A stretch of 64,000 nucleotides of DNA, taken from the NCBI GenBank assembly GCA_963169105.1, contig OY720643.1:85109696-85173695 (forward strand). Direction: 5' to 3'. The DNA is from Ceriagrion tenellum (lineage: Eukaryota > Arthropoda > Insecta > Odonata > Coenagrionidae). The position numbers and the translations under genes are program-made. Positions within the stretch are counted from its first letter, which is position 1. Every line of letters begins with the position of its first letter. The notes below the pieces were generated by a model. The model worked only from the letters and a program-made list of their open reading frames with translations, was not told the DNA's origin and did no database searches. This document shows, piece by piece, positions 58,313-64,000 of the stretch.

Positions 58313-61300
58313 CATTTTTCATCTTACATAGCAGCAGTTTCATTTAAACCTGTAATTTTCACATCCAAGGTAATGTTCCACAAATTTTGTGTGAGGAAAA
58401 ATTACGCATTATTGGAATCAATTCCTGAGAGTGATTATCATTTCGAGATTGATGGTGTAAGGTCTTATACTCCAGCATTACTGAATGGAAAAAATAACTT
58501 ATCAATGTATGAAAAATTTTCATATGCAATGAAAAATCGGCCAAGCTAGTTATATAAGGAAGGGATAACATATCAGATTTTTAAGACTTTTGCATGATGA
58601 TTTTTTTTAAATTTTGAGCAATGGCTGTATAAAGGGATTTATATGATTTCGAGAAGTAATTGCCGATTTTCCATCCCGTTAGATTGACTTTTAGTATTGC
58701 AACAGTAGGAAAAAGTCCTTGTCTCGGGCGTTAATCGAACAGCTATTCTGCTTATCTGTGGGATAGCTCTTTATAAATACTAAGGAATTAAATTAGGTAT
58801 ATTGAATGCGTATATATACGCTACTCTGTAGAACGCAACTTATTCATGCTTTGGCATGGATTTATTTACTTTCTCTATTTTCCAATTTCCTATTGTTCAA
58901 CTAAGCAAGCTAAACGACGTACGAAGCCGGTGTTGGTTGAAACTTTAAGGTCTTCAACCTTATAAATTTTTAAGACTGAGTTTTTAGGAATAAAGCTTTC
59001 CTCTTCAGACGATTTAACTGGGCAAAATGTTTTCCGCAGCACTTGGGCGTCGGTCGCGGAGGTGCGTTATTTGGCTTCCATGTGTTTTTTCCGATTTCAA
59101 AACATCCCTTTTGACCCTTTTAAATCTTCTTTCAAGTCATCGTTTGAATACTTTACGGTTTTAGAGAGGAAAATATCACTTGGCCTAAAGGAATTGGAAA
59201 ATGCGAGCTCATCTTTGACTCTAAACTGTCAGTGAAGAACTAGAAGTTTGTTCCTATCGGTTCTATCTGCATCTTTTTTCCTTGTACTCTCTGAGCTGAG
59301 CATTTCATTATATAGTTATCAATGAATTATATGCTTCTAAGATACAAATGAAGTTGTGAATATAATAACCATATTGAATAAAAATTCCATTCGTACTTAA
59401 TTGCATAATAGTTTACTTATTCAGCATCCTTAAAAAGAAAAAAGAAATTTTAAAATAGAACAATGAATTGGGACATTCAAATTATGTCACCTTCTAAACC
59501 TAAATGAGGCTTATTAAAAATGCGTGAACTGATGTAAGCTATCTTTCTCATGATAGCAAAATCATATTAATATTTGTGTTATTCCTGGATTGTGAAAAAT
59601 GGGAAGGGATTTTTAATTAGATTATTTTTATAAATATATTTCCTTTCTACCGAAAGTTCGAGGGCGGTTGATAAAACTAGTTTATAATATATTTGTAGAG
59701 TATATCTTATTGAATAGATGCTAAGTATGTTGGCAGCAAGTTAAAATTTATTCCAGTTTTAATTGCTATATACAGTGAAAGGACTTTCCGACGATAAGTC
59801 AAGGGTATAAACTCAATAGGTGGAAAAAGTAGTCTGAGTGGTAGGTGTGCCTTTTGTAGAGATCGTCATCTTATCTATTCCTTTAAACTCGAAGACTTTT
59901 TGTTTTTGACTTCAAGATATTTGCTTTTTTCCTGAATAATTACAATCTGGTTCGGTGAGCAATGATTAATTTGTTTCAATTTAATTTTATTATTCAAATT
60001 CCGGGAAAGCGTCATTATTGTGTAATCTAGAGCAAAGGAAATACCTAAATACTCTTCGTTTCTAGGAATTACTCCTCTAAATAATGTGTACACCTCGCTT
60101 ACCAGGAACCTGTTTCGTTGCTCAAGGAGTGAAAATTGTTTTTCGAAAGGTTTTGAAAAGCTGTTTTTCGTGCTCAATGTATCAATTGTTCTTTCAAAAA
60201 GTTTTAAACGGATAGCTATTTATTGTTTTTAATTAATTACACTCTCAATCTGGTAAATTATATTACATCAATAGCTTATGATGCACTGCGTTTTCGGAGA
60301 ATGTTAGTTAATATTTTGTCTATACTTCACTATAATGCTAGACTATTAATTTATTTCCAAACTTCTATTTTTTGAATGTAAGTGTCTGGTATGGTAGAAC
60401 ATTTTTTTATCAAATTATGTGAAAATTTATACCACTCGCTCAAAGTTAGCGATCTGATAATGAGTGTAACACTTTTTTACTGGACGGACTGTATCAAATT
60501 ACGCATGCGGTACTTAATATGGTGTGTGAGTGTTTGTTATAGCATGTTGCACTTGTAGGTGTATGTTTCTTTGCAAAGCTGAAATTGTGGTTAATTTCCG
60601 AGAGGCTATTTTGCACGGGGCATTTCATCTTTATCGTCACACTGGTCATTTTGAGCATCAAAGCATATGACTATTTGGTCCAAGTGCTTAGAGTTTGATG
60701 CGAATTTCCGAAAATTGGATGAAGTGGTCCGTTATTCATATGGTTGAAGAGGGAGCGACGTACGTGCCTCTCAATGGAGCGGTGACTTAGTGCTCTAAAT
60801 TGAGAATAGCTAGAGTGCTCTGCCCAGTAGGGCAGGAGAATCTAATTAAGCTGAAAGAAGGACTTTAAGGGTAGGACCAGTCAGACAGTAATTAATAATC
60901 CATGAATATTTATCCTGCAGATAATACTCGACTTCCATATCTCCCTTTTTTACCTAATCCAATCCCTAAAATTCGTGCCTCATTCACGCAAATTTTAAAG
61001 TCAAAATTTATGGAATGGAAGTAGCTCAGTGTTTACGCCAGAGCTCTCAGGATACTGGAGTGGGCATATACTTTCACAATGACGCATATTTTCGTTTATG
61101 ATTTGATGATGAATTCTCGTGTAAACTCGTCTCCATTGATGATGTTTACGATTTTTATTTGGATCGCAATCCATCAACTAGCGTTGGATCATAAGAAAAT
61201 TCTTGCTTGAAATTAGAGTAACAGTAAAGTTATTTTAGCCAGTTAAAAACTATCCATTTCTGAATATCATAAATCAATAATACCCGCAAATTTTTCCGTC

Positions 61301-61778
61301 AAATGCTTAAAAATCAGTGATACAATTTCATTTAGTTTGCAAATCGTGGAAATTAAAAATTTCGGAAGTATATGGCATTTCATTTACTTAGATTTTCACT
61401 AATCATATATATTATTTCTCAAAGGTGATTTTTTGTCGCAACACCATAACTCCCAAAATTCTTCATCAAAATTAATTATTCAAACATCATTTTTAAGCTT
61501 ATGTTCCCCACTATTGATGAAAAATAGACAAATAATTTAAAATTAAAGTTTTGGTTAAAAAATGATACAGCGCCATCTGCTGACAATGTAATCAACTAAT
61601 ATGTTGGCTATGGTTACGTGCTTAAAGCACTGTAGGAGGCACCATCTATTACCACATTGTTTAGTTAGATTGTTTACTTTCTACATGCAATCAGTGTAAC
61701 TGTTTAGGTTAACGTTTTGTATCTTTAACACAAACATAAATTACATGTAATTGTCCATGGGAAGAAACAGGTGGAATA
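58313..61778. other. AT-rich DNA, nothing firmly recognised
   Basis: A 100-residue minus frame at 59875-60177 has no known domain. CAGCGCCATCTGCTG at 61569-61583 resembles an insulator-type (CTCF-like) site; see findings. Confidence 0.45.
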
Positions 61779-61975
61779 ACAGGAAGAAAGAAGGAAGAGA
61801 CAGGAAGAAGCTGTATACTGTGAAAAATATTCGAGAGGTAGAAGAACAGGAAGAAAGAAGGAAGATACAACAAGAAGCTGCGTACTGTGCGAAATATTCG
61901 ACAGGTAGAAGAACAGGAAGAAAGAAGGAAGAAACAGGAAGAAGCTACATACTATGCGAAATATTTGCACGGGTC
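61779..61975 (+). repeat. 67-bp minisatellite, three copies
   Basis: Units begin ACAGGAAGAAAGAAGGAAGA at 61779, 61846 and 61913 (period 67 exactly). Each continues AC(A)GGAAGAAGCTGCGTACT-like, GAAATATTCG and AGGTAGAAGA. Because 67 is not a multiple of three, the open frame here shifts through all frames, so it is not a coding repeat. Confidence 0.95.
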
Positions 61976-62780
61976 AGCTAGTACTGAATATTAATAAAAT
62001 CATGGTCTTTATTTTCAAGGAAGTCAGTAAAAAGTATAATAATTTTTATATTGCTTGTCGAACAGAGTGACAGTGCTTCTGCCCAGCGTTGCGAAAACGA
62101 AACATTGTTTTTGATACACCCAAATTACACTCGAAAATAGTGTTCATCACCGTTGATGCTATCCACTGTCCTACTAAAGGACTAAATTCTATTACACGAA
62201 ATGTTGTATTGCATAAATCGGCAGACAGGCTCTGAAAAAAAATTGATTGTCGTCCCGTACAAACTCCTTGAGATACACATTTTTGAAAAATAACTGAAAA
62301 AAATAAAACAACGTCACCAACGCTTTTATTGTCAAAAAGGTAGTAGACAATAAATTTGTAAGATATTTAAAAAGTATAAAAAAATTTGGACTATTTTTTT
62401 CATCTTCAAAATTAATGTTGCGCTTTCGCTATGTTAGGAAGAAATGATCCAAACCAACACCTCTCCATTTGGTGCACCTGCAGACCTATTACCACGGTAG
62501 ATTGCTTATGTAATAATTGTTGTATATTCTGGGACTGATGCCGTAGGATAGTGTATCAAAAAGTAGTCGCAAAACCAGGTTTCCTTTTTATTTATTCTGT
62601 CAATGTTAACGGCAAAAAATATTTCCGTTAAAAAAATGAATATTTAATCTGAAACCAACCGACGTTTTTACATTATTTTGAAACATACTGCATCACAATA
62701 CATGCTCGCTGGTTACGCGTCGTTAGGTAGTTATAATATTAGTGATATCTGAGAAGGAATATTCCCATTCGTGGTGCAAA
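61976..62780. other. AT-rich DNA, nothing recognised
   Basis: No supported feature. Confidence 0.5.
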
Positions 62781-63480
62781 AGCTCCTTCTATCCTTCTCT
62801 AGCAGGAGGACCCCATTAAAGGACCTTCCCCGGAATGAGGAGGAGAGATGGGATGAAAGAAGTTAAACCATCCCATGCGGGAGAGGAGGATAAAGCCTCG
62901 CCGCTACCTCTATCCCACTCTCCCGTCCCGTATGCTAATAACCGGAAAATATGATTTCATTTATCGCCCGAAAATACTTCAATTTCGGACATACGTCAGG
63001 AAGCTTTTGGGGGGAAAAGGCAGGTGGCTAAAATGGGGACGCGTTTAGGGTACGGCAGGGCTCGAGGGGGGGGAGGGAAGGGGTTTTATGGTAAAGGGCA
63101 TGTCCTTCCTCCTTCAGTCCTCCGGGGGGCCTTGCATCTCACTTGAGGTTGTTAAGTCGGACGGCCCCTTGGCCAGGGTAAATGGATATAGGGGGGCGAG
63201 GGGGAGGAAGGACGGGGCGAAAAGGGTAGGTATGTGTGTTGGATTGTGGGAAGGGTACAGTGGTTGGACGCGTGGAGGAAGGGTTAGGGGGAAGGATTGG
63301 CTTTTATGAAGATCTGTGCGGGAGGGACGTGTGGAGGGGAACGGCGACTAGGGAGAATGAAGCTGGCCAATGTGCCTCAGGATTTTTGGGAATGACCCAG
63401 AATGGAAGAGGACGGGAACACGTTAAGGGAATGCAGAGGGAAGGGACATTGGACGCGAGCCTGGTGGAATAAAGAGTTAT
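62781..63480. other. GC-richer, mostly purine-rich island
   Basis: Strongly G/A-rich on the plus strand from about 63000 with GGGGGGG runs near 63066 and 63190. Overlapping Gly/Arg-rich frames have no known domain. Confidence 0.4.
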
Positions 63481-63500
63481 CTTTGAGTGAATGGCAGTGG

Positions 63501-63522
63501 GTGAGAGAGAGAGAGAGAGAGG
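63501..63522 (+). repeat. (GA)n microsatellite
   Basis: An uninterrupted run of GA dinucleotides beginning just after GTGGGT and ending in GGAAGG. Confidence 0.9.
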
Positions 63523-64000
63523 AAGGATAGGGTGGCTAGGTGAAACAATGAGCTATAACCTGCGGCATGTACTTATGTATGTGCCTACATATCGTTTTAT
63601 ATGTGTCTCCGAGGGTGAGGGTACGAAATGACGGGAAAGAGGAGAAGGGACATAAAGGTGGATTTAGAACGGACGTAATGAGAGGCAAAATGCTGGGAGG
63701 TTGGTTGACTGAGGGACTGGGAGCGGCTGCCGCGGGTGCTGGATGTGGCAGTGTCATGTGACTTTGGGACTACGGCATTGCAGAGGGCGATGGGCTCTGT
63801 GATGGGCGGATGGGGGTCAGTTGGTTCCACGGTGAGCCACTGAATGGGAGGACTCGCCCTAGTTTACGTCCTAATAATGGTTCTAGGCTGAAAAAATACA
63901 TCCCTCGGCATGGCAGACAGAGGAAAATTTCCTTGGTGCCGCCGAGGTTTATAGACATGAACCGAGTCGTATTATTAGAAAAGAGGTGAATTATTTCCTA
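63523..64000. other. G-rich unassigned DNA at the window end
   Basis: Continues the purine-rich island to about 63850 and then loses it. Frames on both strands lack recognisable domains. Confidence 0.4.

Noticed and set aside
61751..61981. Lys/Glu/Arg-rich repeated protein frame
   Set aside because: It is the 67-bp minisatellite; the unit length is not a multiple of three, so the protein repeat is not conserved in frame.
1..64000. CRISPR array, bacterial operon or riboswitch
   Set aside because: No regularly spaced short repeats with unique spacers, no closely packed genes and no ribosome-binding-site pattern; the window is animal repeat-rich DNA.

Overview
This window reads as non-coding DNA from a large, AT-rich animal genome. 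The decayed LINE tails, the tRNA-derived SINEs, the fold-back elements and the absence of any bacterial-style gene packing suggest an arthropod, most likely an insect. That assignment is an inference from repeat content; I recognise no host gene that would fix the species. No open reading frame in the window carries a host protein domain I can name. The longest frames (256, 194 and 186 residues) lie in low-complexity, GC-rich purine or pyrimidine tracts and are probably chance. The window may be intergenic, or the inside of a long intron.

What can be supported is mostly mobile DNA. Fragments of at least three non-LTR retrotransposon families keep recognisable C-terminal protein or 3' tail sequence: a jockey-like LINE (22757-23376, with related 3' UTR pieces at 34381-34556, 43268-43362 and 43796-43890 in the opposite orientation), a CR1/L2/Rex-like LINE tail (31932-32358, ending in an ATTC microsatellite), and an RTE-like LINE tail (56305-56665, with a more decayed sister at 58077-58312). 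A Penelope-like terminal segment lies at 22515-22605. tRNA-derived SINE pieces occur near 1241, 12750, 29865, 35377 and 57841, with weaker candidates near 27578 and 50455. Large inverted-repeat (fold-back/MITE) elements lie at 8811-9029, 20339-20552, 26771-27013, 41895-42391 and 47037-47492. Local tandem repeats include a 320-326 bp unit (6414-7298), a 67 bp minisatellite (61779-61975) and a 120 bp duplication (34381-34556).

Running through the window are about a dozen GC- and CpG-richer islands with strong strand asymmetry: long C/T tracts (for example 14390-14830, 19740-20180, 27270-27900, 42660-43200, 49150-49560) and long G/A tracts (for example 2860-3330, 12480-12700, 53390-53740, 57400-57680, 62780-63480). 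Two hold weak hints of host transcription units: a possible first exon ending in a GTGAGT splice donor near 49661, and a short frame at 57012 that begins like a secreted peptide and contains a dibasic site. The most interesting structural observation is that three otherwise different elements (8811-9029, 22515-22605, 26771-27013) share a CTGANGAT-like motif, a hairpin and then GAAAC. This resembles the core of a hammerhead ribozyme but does not fit it exactly.
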